Origin: Alliaria petiolata
Lineage: Eukaryota > Streptophyta > Magnoliopsida > Brassicales > Brassicaceae
Reading direction: 5' to 3'
NCBI GenBank assembly: GCA_020283515.1
Contig: JAHZTW010000001.1
Location: 389,483,554 to 389,547,553 of the forward strand
Length of the DNA stretch: 64,000 bases
The position numbers and the translations under genes are program-made. The notes under the pieces were generated by a model that was not told where the DNA came from, did not search any database, and worked only from the letters and a program-made list of their open reading frames with translations. Positions 43,233-54,340 of the stretch are shown here, one piece after another. How positions within the stretch are numbered: position 1 is the first letter of the stretch; each line of letters begins with the position of its first letter.

Positions 43233-44035
43233 ATCTCCAACTGCTTTCATTAAACCTCTGGAAAGTAATTCTCTGCCAAACAAGATGCTCCGCCATGCAT
43301 AAGATGGGCGATACCCTTTACCACAATCCAGGAATTCTTTGGATCCAAAGTATCTTCCTTCGTATAATCTAGCCAACAGCGATGCTGGTTCGTTTAATAT
43401 CTTCCAAGCTTGTTTGGCCTACATCGTTTGATTAAAGCCACTGACATCTCTGAATCCCAGTCCCCCTTTAGCTTTAGATTTGCACATCGCTTGCCATGAG
43501 ACCCAATGGATCTTACGTTGCTTATCGCATGCATTCCACCAGAAACTTGACATCGCACTTGTGAGTTTTTGACATTGATGTTTTGTAAACCGGTAAAGCC
43601 ATTGCAACAGATTTGAGTAGAACCTCCTTACCTCCAAGAGATAGCGTCTTAGCGTACCATCCGTTCAATATTTTGTTTAACTTTTCCTCAATGAATGCAA
43701 GCAGTACCCGTTTAGATCCACTGAGACATTCTGGAAGTCCCAAATATTTTCCGTCTCCACCTTCTTTTTCAATGCCTAGTAACTCCGCTATCAATGTTTT
43801 AATGTAAGGATCTATGTCGACTCCATACGTTATTGCAGATTTTTGGAAATTAATCTCCTGCCCGGAAGCTTTTCCATAAAGTTTTAAGCAGCGAAGGAAC
43901 TTTGTGCACTCACTCAATGTAGCTCGGCATAAAAATAGACTATCATCCGCAAACAACAAATGTTGGATCGATGGGCAATGTTTTGTTAGATTCATCCCCG
44001 TGATTATTAAACCCTAATCCTGCAAGTAGGATATC
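43233..44035 (-). pseudogene. LINE ORF2 reverse transcriptase, C-terminal part
   Basis: Frames at 43995-43522 and 43637-43419 carry HLLFADDSLFLCRATLSECT (RT catalytic FADD), SGQEINFQKSAITYGVD, KYLGLPECLSGSKRVLLAFI and SSFWWNACDKQRKIHWVSW. A frameshift lies near 43560-43637 and a TAG at 43419. The piece runs leftwards to the insertion site at 43233, where it joins the frame at 35789 through the shared GAGAT/ATCTC target site. At about 44035 it meets the copia remnant. Confidence 0.9.
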
Positions 44036-44065
44036 AAACAACATCAAAGTCTCTCTGGGAGGCCA

Positions 44066-44738
44066 TCAAAGCATGACACCTTGTATGAGAGGCGAGACTT
44101 CAGACATTGATGGCGGAATTCGATAGGTTAAAGATGGAGGATAGCGACACACTTGATGACTTCGCAGGAAAGATATCGGGTATATCTTCAAAATCAGCCT
44201 CGTTGGGAGAAACCATAGAAGAGTCCAAGATGGTGAAAAAGTTCTTAAAGGGTCTTCCAAGACACAAGTATATACAAATTGTAGCCTCATTGGAGCAAGT
44301 TCTAGACCTCAATACAACAGGATTTGCGGACATAGTTGGGAGGATAAAGGCATACGAGGAGGTGTGAATGAAAAAACCCTAGGAGATGAGCAAAGAAAAC
44401 TCATGTGGGCAAACAATGAGCTGAGTGGTCATGGGAACTATGGAGATTCTCGAGGAAGAGAAAGAGGAAGAGGTCGCGGTGGTAGAGGCAGGGGTCGAGG
44501 AGGATCTACTAGTCAAACCACAGGAGGAGAAGCGGGAGGACGTGATCAAAGGCAGAAGAAAGAGAAAGACCGGTCCAATATAGTATGCTGGAGATGTGAC
44601 AAGCCGGGTCACTATGTATCATCCTGTCCCGAAAGATCAAAAGAGCACCTAGAGGCAAACCTAAACGATGTTGAAGAAGAAGACGCTCTTTATGTTCATG
44701 AGGTGGTGTTCTTGAATGAGGACAAAGTGTTTCCATGA
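44066..44738 (+). pseudogene. Copia gag and zinc knuckle (remnant)
   Basis: Gag (LMAEFDRLKMEDSDTLDDFA, SSKSASLGETIEESKMVKKF, LEQVLDLNTTGFADIVGRIK) is followed after a frameshift at 44364 by an RG-rich stretch (GRGRGGRGRGRGGS) and a CCHC knuckle CWRCDKPGHYVSSC. Stops upstream of 44107 mark the broken 5' end. Confidence 0.82.
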
Positions 44739-45305
44739 AAATATGATATCAACAACGATGATACAAGAATTTGGTATCTAGACAATGGAGCAAGCAATCA
44801 CATGACATGGAACAAGAATTACTTCTCAAGCTTAGATGCTAACATCAAAGGGAAAGTCAATTTTGGTGATGGATCGTATGTTGATATTGCTGGGAAGGGT
44901 ACGATTGTTTTTGTAGGCAAGACTGGAGAAAGAAGAGCACTCAAAGACATCTACTACATACCAGACCTGAAACACAACATAATAAGTCTTGGACAAGCAA
45001 CCGAGAGTGGGTGTGAAGTACACATGAAGGGACATACTTTAACACTAAGAGATCCTCGCGGAAGGCTGCTTGTACAAGTCATAAGATCATCGAGCCGACT
45101 CTACAAAACACCGATGGAAATCAGCTTTCCTAAGTGTTTTCAAATACAACATGAAGATACTACATGGACTTGGCACGCTCGGTTGGGACATGTTAGTATT
45201 GGCGTGATGAATAACATGGTAGAAAGAAGAAACATAACCTTGATGGAGGTTACAAGAAGGGTAATCGTTAGTAGAGACGTAGTCTTTGATGAGAAGAAAG
45301 CATGA
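44739..45305 (+). pseudogene. Copia protease and pre-integrase (remnant)
   Basis: LDNGASNHMTWNKNYFSSLD is the protease active-site region, and DIYYIPDLKHNIISLGQATE and WHARLGHVSIGVMNNM follow. The frame then jumps directly to VERRNITLMEVTRRVIVSRD, showing that the integrase core was deleted at about 45220. The frame ends at 45305. Confidence 0.82.
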
Positions 45306-45580
45306 GACTGCACGTCTACGACGAGAGAAGCTGACGGACAACCAGAGAGTTACTATGAAGCTGCAAGCTCAAAAGAATGGATTGGTGCGATGGAAAGTGA
45401 GCTAGACTCTATCATAAAAAACAAGACTTGTGAGCATGTAGGCACGGAAAAGAAGGCGGACATCCTCACCAAGCCGTTAGCAAGGATCGAGTTCAAGGAA
45501 ATGAGAAGTCTAATTGGAGTTGAAGAGATCAAGCTTCCCGGAATTCAAGTTGGAATTAAGGGGGGGAATGTTGGATAATT
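45306..45580 (+). pseudogene. Copia polyprotein tail (remnant)
   Basis: WIGAMESELDSIIKNKTCEH (start of RT) is fused to KADILTKPLARIEFKEMRSL (the end of RNase H), so nearly the whole RT-RNase H region is deleted. The frame ends 12 bases into the 3' LTR. Confidence 0.8.
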
Positions 45581-45810
45581 CCAAAAAGGAAAAAAGGAAA
45601 AAAGGAAATAAAGATTCAATAGATAGAAAAGAAAATCTTCTATTGTTGTTAAGAGAAAAGGAAAGAGTAGTTTCATATCTCTATTAGGATTAAGGGGTAG
45701 CTTAGTTCTATAAATATAGAGCCTATGGAGAGATGTTCCATAAGACACAAGAGAGAGATTTAGTTTTGAGAGAATTTCTAAAATCTAATAAGAAAAGTTG
45801 TTCTTATACT
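45569..45810 (+). repeat. 3' LTR of the copia remnant
   Basis: It begins TGTTGGATAATTCC after the polypurine tract and contains a TATA box (CTATAAATATAGAGCC at about 45708). The 3' boundary is uncertain because no partner LTR is present. Confidence 0.65.
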
Positions 45811-46273
45811 TTTTTTTTTCTAAAGTCTATACGACTTAAAAAATAATAAAATTTATCTATTTGAATCACCATAATTTTAAAAATTGGGCCATGTACTAAT
45901 TTGGGTATCCAAATTACTTTTTAGGTTATTATAATTTCAATTTCCCCCCTTCCTTAAATTTATTTATATATATTTTTTTTAAAATTACTCATAGTTAGTC
46001 AATATTTCATAAAAATATCCAATTTTTATAAAATTATTCAAACTTTTTTCTTTAAAGTCTCATTATTATACAAAATTACTTGTAATTATCCGTTTAGATA
46101 AGAAATTTAGATACCTAGATAATCCGCTTGGATGATAACTTTAGGTATCCTATCTTTGTCTTACTTGATACATATAGTATCCACCCCTTATTTTATGGGT
46201 ACATTACTTTTTTTTACACCCAAACTATCTTTCTACTTATCGGGTATTATGTGAATGTAATACTCAGACTTAA
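45811..46273. other. AT-rich spacer, no gene seen
   Basis: A/T-rich intergenic DNA between the copia LTR and the first Helitron, with no recognisable feature. Confidence 0.4.
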
Positions 46274-46858
46274 TCTACTATATAAAAGCAAGGGCTCTCT
46301 CCTGCTTCCGCCACATCAGCACGTGAGAGAGTGCCATGGCACTTCCTCATTTATTTTTTAAAAAGTAATTTTATTTATATTAATTCAGAACCAAATAAAT
46401 ATTTTTAATTTTTTTTGCATTCATGGGGATTTGAACCCATAACCCTCTCAACTAAAGAAGAGAGTTTTTTTCATTCTGCCATGAACACTTTTTGACAACC
46501 CTCTTTAAAAACATATAATATTGTCTCTATGTTTTACATATTAAATTATCAGCATTTTTTTTAATTTATATGTATATCAATTATATACTTATGCTTCAAA
46601 CGTATAAATACAAAAAAAACTTCAAAAAGATAAATTGAAAAAAAATAATTATTTTTTAAAAAACATTAAATAACATAAATAAATATAAACATATGTACAA
46701 TTAACTATAGATAAAAACCACTAAATTTGAATACAACTATTTAAAAATTATTATAAGTAGATGAAATTCTAATTTAATTTTAAAAATAAATAAATATATA
46801 AATCTTATATAATACATAATTTAAATACATCATTATATTTTTTCGAGTGTAATTATTT
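46274..46858 (+). mobile_element. Helitron 1, 5' part only (ATREP-like)
   Basis: It starts TCTACTATATAAAAGCAAGG after an A, the canonical 5'-TC of plant Helitrons inserted between A and T. It is similar over its length to the next copy (shared TTGCATTCATG.GGATT.AA.C and ACATAT.ATATTGTCT phrases). It has no 3' hairpin or CTRR end; the next Helitron begins directly. Confidence 0.75.
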
Positions 46859-47954
46859 TCTACTATATGAAAGCTTAATGGGTGTGTACATGACCTGTCA
46901 CTTCAACATCTCAGAGTATGCCACATGTCATCTATTATTTAATTTTCAAAAAATATTTTATTTATATTAAATCTGAACCAAACAAAATATGTTTATCCTC
47001 TTATTTGCATTCATGCGGATTCAAACTCATATTCCTCTCAATAAAAGAAAACCGTTCTTTATCATTATGTCATGGATACTCTTTGACAATCCTCTCTAAA
47101 AACATATGATATTGTCTATATATTTTACATATTAAATTAGAGCCACTTTTTAAATTTATATGTATATCAATTATAAACTTATGCCCTAACACATAAATAA
47201 ATAAATCCTCAAAATGATAAATTGAAAAAGTAATTATTTCTTTTAAAAAACGTCAAGTAACATAAATACATATTAATATATGTATAATTAACTATACATA
47301 AAACAACTAAATTTGATTTCAACTATTTAAAAATTATTATAAGAGATAAAATTATAGTTTAATTTTTAAAAATAAGAAATATATTAATATTATATAATAC
47401 ATAATTTTAAATATATCATTATATTTTTTTGAATAATTTAATCCTTATTTTCAAATAAATTACGGTAATTAAACTTTGGTATAAGTGCAAAAAAATATGA
47501 TATGAAATAAATTAAGAAGTGAACTGCAATCTATAAAATCTTAAGACACAACAAAATATTCAATAAAATATCGAGAAGATAACAAATTATATAAAAAAAT
47601 ATAGAGAAAAAGATAAAAATAAAGAAAAAGAAAAATAGATACAAAAATATACAAAATTTTAAACATGGAAAAACATGGATTTAATGCAAGATATGTAAAA
47701 TAAATCTTCAAAATGATAAAGTGAAAAAAATAAAAATTATTATAATATTAAGATATAGATAAATAAGAAGAGTATGAAAATAAAAGAATAAATAAACATT
47801 AATAAAATAATGTATGAAAGAAATTGCACAGATCATCAAGAAAAAAAATTAAAAAAATTAAATTCTTAAAAAAAAAGTCAAAATATTGATTTAAAAAAAT
47901 AATATTTAAAACTTAATTTAAAAAAACCCGCGCATCGCGCGGATTCTCTCCTAA
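46859..47954 (+). mobile_element. Helitron 2, complete non-autonomous (ATREP-like)
   Basis: It starts TCTACTATATGAAAGC and ends CTAA at 47954, followed by T. A perfect 6-bp GC hairpin (CCGCGC-ATC-GCGCGG, 47928-47942) lies 12 bases before the end, as in rolling-circle Helitrons. It has no Rep/helicase coding. Confidence 0.88.
47928..47942 (+). terminator. Helitron 2 3' hairpin
   Basis: The hairpin CCGCGC-ATC-GCGCGG, 12 bases upstream of the CTAA end, is thought to be the rolling-circle termination signal. Confidence 0.85.
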
Positions 47955-48046
47955 TATATATGTAAAAGTAAAACATTTAAACCAGTACTTGCACTTTTAT
48001 TTGTGTTAATTAAAAGAGCAAATTTAATTGGTCACATATGAGCTCT

Positions 48047-49099
48047 TCTTATCTATTATATTCAACTCTCTCCATATGAGTGCCACATCATCATTTTTGA
48101 TCGATGTAGAGATGACACGTGTCATTCTCTATAATTTAAAGTTACCCTTTTTTAAAAACAAATCATTTAGTATTCATAATATTATCTTTCAAATAAATTG
48201 AAGAGTTTTTTTATTGTTGACTATATACTACGTGAGTTAAATAAAATTTTATATTCTAATTAATCAAAACTACTTTTGGATATTTTACTTTATTTTTATA
48301 TAACTCTTGATTTTTAAATTTATTCAGAATTTGTATTTTTATTGAAGCCAACTAATAACATTAGAAGAGTAAATACGTGAGAAAGATAACATATCCGCAC
48401 AATATTAATATTTGAATAATAATTGTATTAACGTGAAAATATAATAAATATAACAATTATATATATATATTAATGTATACGCTATACTAAGTAATCAACA
48501 GTAATATCACAAAGTTAATCAAGTTTACAGAGAAGCTAACTGTCTCGCTGGTGGGTTAGCTAATCATGCTTTTACTTTACCTTTGGGCTTTCATTACTTC
48601 GATTCTGTACCGGATAGTGTAGTGTCGATTTTATCGGATGATGCCAATGGGTTGGCTCGCCCTAGACATGTAAGGGTGTAGGTTTTCTATTTTGAAATAA
48701 ATTGAAGGAGACCCTCGTCTACTTCCTTCGATAAAAAAAAATAATATCACAAAGTTAACGTGATAAAAAGTAAAATAACAAATATTACATAATACAAATT
48801 GATAATTATAATACATATTGAGTTACATAACACAACTCGACAAAGTAAAAAGAATGCAATAAGGTCAGAGATAACAATCAAAATGTTACACATATAAGAA
48901 TCAATATAAAAAGTAATTCTTTAGTTTTAATAAATCAAATGATTTTTTAATAAAAACTAGAAAGTGTAAGGAACACCAACATATATAAGTGTCAAGTTTA
49001 TTACATTGTGGTTTGAAATTTTTTACTGTGATTTTAATTATGTTGGTCATTATATATATTTAACTTGGTTTAATCATATACGCGCGGGTATTTTCCTGG
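48047..49099 (+). mobile_element. Helitron 3, non-autonomous, eroded
   Basis: A probable 5' end TCTTATCTATTATATTCAAC and a 3' end GCGCGGGTATTTTCCTGG (CTGG, followed by T). The subterminal hairpin is imperfect. It contains a LINE fragment at 48519-48741. Confidence 0.7.
48519..48741 (+). mobile_element. 5'-truncated LINE insertion with 17-bp target duplication
   Basis: 223 bp. It encodes the RNase H-like end of a plant LINE (GGLANHAFTLPLGFHYFDSV, LSDDANGLARPRHVRV, stop at about 48682), followed by an untranslated stretch and an A-run. The target duplication TAATATCACAAAGTTAA lies at 48502-48518 and 48742-48758. Confidence 0.92.
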
Positions 49100-51023
49100 T
49101 ATATAATAATGTTCGGAATTCATAAGAAAATTTGTACTGAATTATTTACCAAAGAATCAAGAAATTGATTTTAAAAGTACAAATATTGACCTTTTTTTTT
49201 GTTGACATAGTAAAAAGTTGCTTTGTACCTGTAGTTTTTCGAAATTCTCGTTTATCATATAATTTTTTTTTTTGACAAATTTATCATATAATTTAAAGTT
49301 TAGTTTTTAACGGACGCTGTGAAATTTTTTTAATTAGTATAGAAGCCTCTCAGTGTGAGTAACATGAAGAAATGATTTTGGAAGTGGATGGATACGTTAA
49401 ATCAGAAATGAACCAATGATTCGATTAAACCAAGTCGAGAACCAATATTTTGATTAAACCAAACCAAGACAAACCGACCTAAACCGGAGATGGATATATA
49501 TTTTTTTCTTTTTTTTTGAGAGAGAGAGGATTAACACTTAAAAAAAAAAAATTGACGGGGTGGGTTTTATATAGGGAAATTAGGCTGAGTGTCCATAAAA
49601 AACATGTAAATAAACAATCTCACCATAACGAATTGGGTGCTATGATATTTTATATGTAATGTGTAATAATGACGAAAAACTCTCTACTAGAAGAAAGAGA
49701 AACCGTTTGTAGCTCATAGGGTAATGACGTATGCACTAAAATTATTTCTCTCTTGATATCTTTGCTAGCCACATGAACGCTTGGCAGGAAGAAGAAAAAC
49801 GGATGCAAAATGGGATTCACAAAATCGGTTTCACGAATTGGAGAGAGAAGTGATCGGTTCTGCTCTGGTGTGTCTTATGTGACTCTACGGCTTTCTTCTT
49901 CGATGTTACCTCTAATTCTTCTGAGTGATTTTGGACGAGAGGTTAGATTATCAGAGAAGAGATGGACGCGATCTCCTTGTAAATAACTGAAGCCGTTCAA
50001 AACCTTCGAGTTTGTGTTAAATATATGAAATCTAAGAATCCGCCGTAGGATCTTTCATAGATCCGAAGTTAAGCTTGAAACTCGAATCCTTCATAATATA
50101 TTACTATACTATTTTTTTATGTATCGCCACAATACTATGCATGATCAATAAAATGGTATAGATTGGCTAGCCAAAATAACTCGAATCCTTCATAGTATAT
50201 TACATTTTTTTGCATATACCATGTAATTTTCGCACATTCACCGTAAGAAAATATTTCACATCTTACAAGTTACAACATTCACACCATAAGCAGATTCACT
50301 TTCTCATTATTAGTCCAGTTCCAAAAACCAATAGCATGAACCACCTTGCTTTGCCTTCCTCCACTATCGGTCAGCCAAAATAGCATCAACATCTGCAAGT
50401 TCGAATGAGCAAAACATTAGCAACGCCATTTTCTACTCTACACTATATAGAATATGGCCATACTATAAGAAGTATATAGTATAGATTAATATATAGTAGC
50501 CATGCCACCATCCCAAAAAACTGATGCAAGAACCACCTATCTTTTCCTTCTTCCCCTAACGGTCTTGTTGTGGAACCTTTTTCCGTCATGTTTGTTGGTT
50601 TGTGTAATCCAGTTTGTGATGAGACAAAGTATCCTATCTATAAATCAGAATCTCAGAATCCACTGTAGGATCTTCTATAGATCCCAAAGTTGAGCTTTGC
50701 GAAAGAAATGACTACTTATTCGAGCTCAAATCCTATTTTAATTTTCATGTTTCACAACTACACTACGCGTGGTCAATAAAATGGTATAGATTAGCTTGTC
50801 AAAGAACTAGTACGGAATATCTGTAATTTGTGGGTCCCCCATATCTGCTTTGAACAGATTCATATAGGGGCAATTTCCGTCCATGATAAAATGACTATGG
50901 TTACGTGTTTTATTTCAAATTCAATATGGCTATATTTTTCAATTGAGGACTCAATATGGTTATTGAACTAAATTCCTCATTTAAATATATATTTTAAAAA
51001 AAAACTGAAAATTTTCATATGGC
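49100..51023. other. Intergenic, with an old direct duplication
   Basis: No gene is recognised. A diverged block recurs: 50031-50185 and 50649-50805 share AGAATCC.C.GTAGGATCTT, ATAGATCC.AAGTT.AGCTT and GATCAATAAAATGGTATAGA-like phrases. Another shared phrase (gaaccacc.t.cttt.ccttc) precedes both. It could be two copies of an unidentified MITE-like repeat. Confidence 0.45.
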
Positions 51024-51243
51024 TGTTGTAAAAGTAATGAATCGTAATGTATTGATTATGGCCAAAGGCCTTCTTTATATAGTCATTACATAAGGGTAGA
51101 AAAGGAAATATCATTTTCCTACATGAATAAGGAAAACATCTAATAGACCGTCTAAGGCATAAGCGTATTGGGCCTTAGTCTTCACGCCAATGACTTAATG
51201 GGCTGGGCCGGTTATGGAGATCGAACCTCAATGATTTATAACA
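51024..51243 (-). mobile_element. Solo LTR, copia type
   Basis: 220 bp beginning TGTTGTAAAAG and ending TTTATAACA, flanked by the perfect 5-bp target duplication ATGGC (51019-51023, 51244-51248). A TATATAAAGAAGG box on the minus strand suggests minus orientation. No internal region is present. Confidence 0.88.
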
Positions 51244-51539
51244 ATGGCTGTTTTGTCTTGTTTTTTTTTTGTTGGTATTAATGTTAGTTTTGTCTTATTT
51301 TTTATTTTTTGAGCAAGAAGTTTTGTATTGTTTTGTTTGAGTAGATGATACTTTAGTCGTATTAGGTATGTATGGTGTAGGGAATAAACTTAAGTTTGCA
51401 TCTGAGACCATTGAATTCATGAAACCATTGAAATCGACTTGGTAAAAAAACATATATGGGACTTTTGTTGTGTGTTTTGTCTCTCTCACTCACTCATGCA
51501 TGGTTTTACTTTTTTACTGTTGTTGGTGGTTACTTTCAG

Positions 51540-52430
51540 GTTGCTATGAGTGTGAATGATATTGTTACTTGTGGTGCAAAGCCTCTGGGTTTCCTTGATT
51601 ACTATGGTACTAGTCATCTCGATGTAGACTTTGCATAAAAGGTATCATCATCATATTCATTCATTGCTTCTTCATCTTTGATCTTTCTTGCGTTAGGGAG
51701 AGTTGATATTGCAACATTGTGTTTTGTAGGTCATTAAAGGGATTGTTGATGGTTGTCAGCAATCCGGTTGTAAGTATGGCCTCATAGGAGGAGAGGTACT
51801 TCTTCTTACAGTTAAACTCCCAAATTTCTTGATTATTGTTTTGATTTTTTGGTTGGTTTTAGACTGCAGAGATGCCTGGCTTTTATGCTAAAGGCGAATA
51901 CGATCTCGTTGGGGGTTGGAATAGGCCAAGTGAAGAAAGATTCTGTTATAGACGGGAAAAACATTGTGATTGGAGATGTTCTTATTGGTCTTCCTTCTAG
52001 CGGCCTTCATTCCAATGGTTATTCTTTAGCAAGAATGTATGTTACTTATAATCTGAGTTTTTTTTATTGGCACTAGAATTATTGTAAACTGTATTCCATG
52101 GATAATGGTTTGCAGGGTAGTGGCTCAAAGCGCGCTTTCGCTTAAAGATAAACTTCCAGGTGGATCAATTTCCCTTGGTGAAGCTCTAATGGCACCTACT
52201 GTCATTTATGTGAAACATGTTTTTTTTTTTTTTTTTTGGTTAAAAGAAATACTTCATTGTTCAATTTGTTGTACTACCCATCACATAACTATATTCACAT
52301 TCACAGGTACTTGACTTTATCAAAAAAGGAGGAGTGAAAGGGTTTGCTCATATAACGGGAGGAGGTTTCACCGACAACATTCTCCGAGTCTTACCTGATG
52401 GTTTGGGTGTTATGTTTCTTCCCACCGCTT
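51540..52430 (+). pseudogene. PUR5: AIR synthase (PUR5) pseudogene, partial, introns kept
   Basis: Five exons with splice signals match phosphoribosylformylglycinamidine cyclo-ligase (AIR synthase), the ATP-dependent ring-closing step of plastid purine synthesis. Exons: 51540-51641 (VAMSVNDIVTCGAKPLGFLD), 51730-51795 (KGIVDGCQQSGCKYGLIGGE), 51863-52036 (EMPGFYAKGEYDL; IVIGDVLIGLPSSGLHSNGY), 52116-52218 (SLKDKLPGGSISLGEALMAP) and 52307-52430 (GGVKGFAHITGGGFTDNILR). There is a TAA at 51636 and a frameshift near 51910. Both the N-terminal and C-terminal exons are missing. Retained introns show it came from a DNA duplication, not a retrocopy. Confidence 0.92.
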
Positions 52431-52439
52431 TTAAGAAAT

Positions 52440-54340
52440 AAATCTATTATGAAGAATTGTTGCGTTTTAAGAGTTTACAAAGCATGAGATAAATGCCCGT
52501 TGTGTTCTTAATGTTTTTCTTCCCTCCGCTTTTAAGATTTAGTCTTTTTTTTTTTAAAGGGAGAACTCACTCCCGTTTAGAAACATCTAGAGACCAAAGC
52601 TCCTCATGCTTGGACTATGTATTATTGTTAAGACTAATGCATACCTGGAAAATATTCAGAGTAGGCAACTGTGGCTCTCAACTTGGAGTTAAGTATTTCA
52701 ATAAAATCTTGCGGACTTCTCTATTTCTTCAATGGTTGAGATAAGACTGCGAAATGCAAGGGTATTTTCCAGAAATGGCTATTTCGAAACAAAAGCATGG
52801 GATTGAGGGGAGAGTTTAGGGAAATCTGAGAAACATGCAATGGTTCTTTGCATGCAGCGAGGATTCCAATCCGATCTTCGACTCTTCTTCAACGAAGAGA
52901 GATCAATTAATTTGGGCTTCCGACGACTTGGGCTTTCTTATTATCTTGTTCACATTAGATTCTGCTTTTATGGTTTCTGATTCAGTGCGAGGTCCGTTTG
53001 TACTGGGCAATGCCCTAAACAAGAATAGCAGCCACTGACAATAAGAGAAACTACACTATGGATCTCGGCCATTACCGGACCCTTCTGGCCCTCCCGACAT
53101 CTATGGATCTCGGCCATTATCGGATCTAGTCCTTTTGCCTCATCCTCCGGCTTCATATTCTGCTCCCCCGGTTAATCATTCTTCCCCATCGCCAAAAATT
53201 TCAAAAAACGCTATCTTAATCTATACCTCTGCCGTGTGCGGTACCGCCGGCCATGCAATCGGCTCCGGTGATGGTGCCATCTCTCCTCTGTCCATCACCA
53301 CCTCTGCAGTGGCTCCTGTTTGCACCACCATCTTCCTTAATTTCGACCTTCTGCAGCTTGTCGTCCTACTCCTCACCGGTGAAAGGACATCATAAAAGAT
53401 TGTTTTTGGCATGGATTCCACTATCATTATGTTCCGGCGTTGTTCTTTGATGGGGAGGGCCCAAACAGTTCCAGAAGTAAGCCCATATCCTAAGTTCTAT
53501 TTGTCACTCTTTCACCGGGTATGGAGCTTCTCCTCTCTTACTTATTCCCGTCAACATATTTCGGCAAAGTTTTTTGGTGGACCTGGTCGTGTTGGTCTGT
53601 CATTGGGCTTTTTAGTCAAATTTGGCCCATCTACATGCATATCATTTTCCTTCTCATGGGAGAGAACTATTTGACCATCCTTCTCCGTTGTGGAGAATGT
53701 TGTTAAACGCTCAGACATGATTGCATTAAGAGTTAACAGTTTCGTTCACTTGCATTACCATTCTTTTAAAAATGCTTTTGGTTATTTTCTATGAATATAG
53801 CCAACTGTCTATCTTTATTATGCTTTGTATTTCAATTTTTATATCAATTTCGGATTCCTTTGCATTGTATTCTAGATTTTTTTGATTATAATCGCGTTTT
53901 AAGTTTAACATAAGAGTTTGTCAAAAAAAAAATATATATAGCCTTAGAAACTTTTTTATTGTATATTTTTTTGTATATTTTTGACCTTTCACCTTATTTT
54001 ATTGTATATATTTTTAAAAAAATTGTGGTAGTGAATAAACTTCGAACGCTAAAGTGACATTTGAACAACTGCTTAGACTTTTTGTTTATTGTATAGTAAA
54101 AAGAACCAACAATAAGATTACAAGAGAATAATACAACTTATATATATATATATATATATCATACTTATTGGAATTAAGAGACCATTATTATCGTGGAGAA
54201 ACAAGAAAAAAGACCATTATTATCAAATAAATTAAATAGCACATTCCACTAGAAAAACAGCACATTTGTTTTATTTAAAAGAATTACGTTTGCCATACAA
54301 ATAAAATATATATGTGAAATTCAATAAAATGTGTGTGATT
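52440..54340. other. Unassigned, possible retroposed segment
   Basis: No protein family is recognised. Short open frames at 53135-53395 and 53411-53706 lack recognisable motifs. An A-run at 53923-53932 after ATAAGAGTTTGTC resembles a plant retroposon 3' end, so the 53.0-53.9 kb part could be an old LINE or SINE product. A (TA)n run lies at about 54138-54160. Confidence 0.35.

Larger units (their letters stand above)
44045..45810 (+). mobile_element. Internally deleted Ty1/copia remnant with 3' LTR
   Basis: A plus-strand copia relic. The 5' LTR and gag start are missing (junction with the LINE near 44040), and most of the integrase and nearly all of RT and RNase H are deleted. It keeps gag, zinc knuckle, protease, GAG-pre-integrase, the polyprotein tail, a polypurine tract (45559-45568, AGGGGGGGAA) and a 3' LTR from 45569. 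It is close to the outer copia element in gag and protease. Confidence 0.85.

Noticed and set aside
46425..46450. Possible tRNA gene (GGGTTCAAATCCCC in Helitron 1)
   Set aside because: Only the T-arm-like word is present; no acceptor stem or anticodon arm could be built around it.
53135..53706. Small plus-strand ORFs possibly forming a gene
   Set aside because: There are no motifs, no convincing splice sites and no start context; listed only as unassigned sequence.
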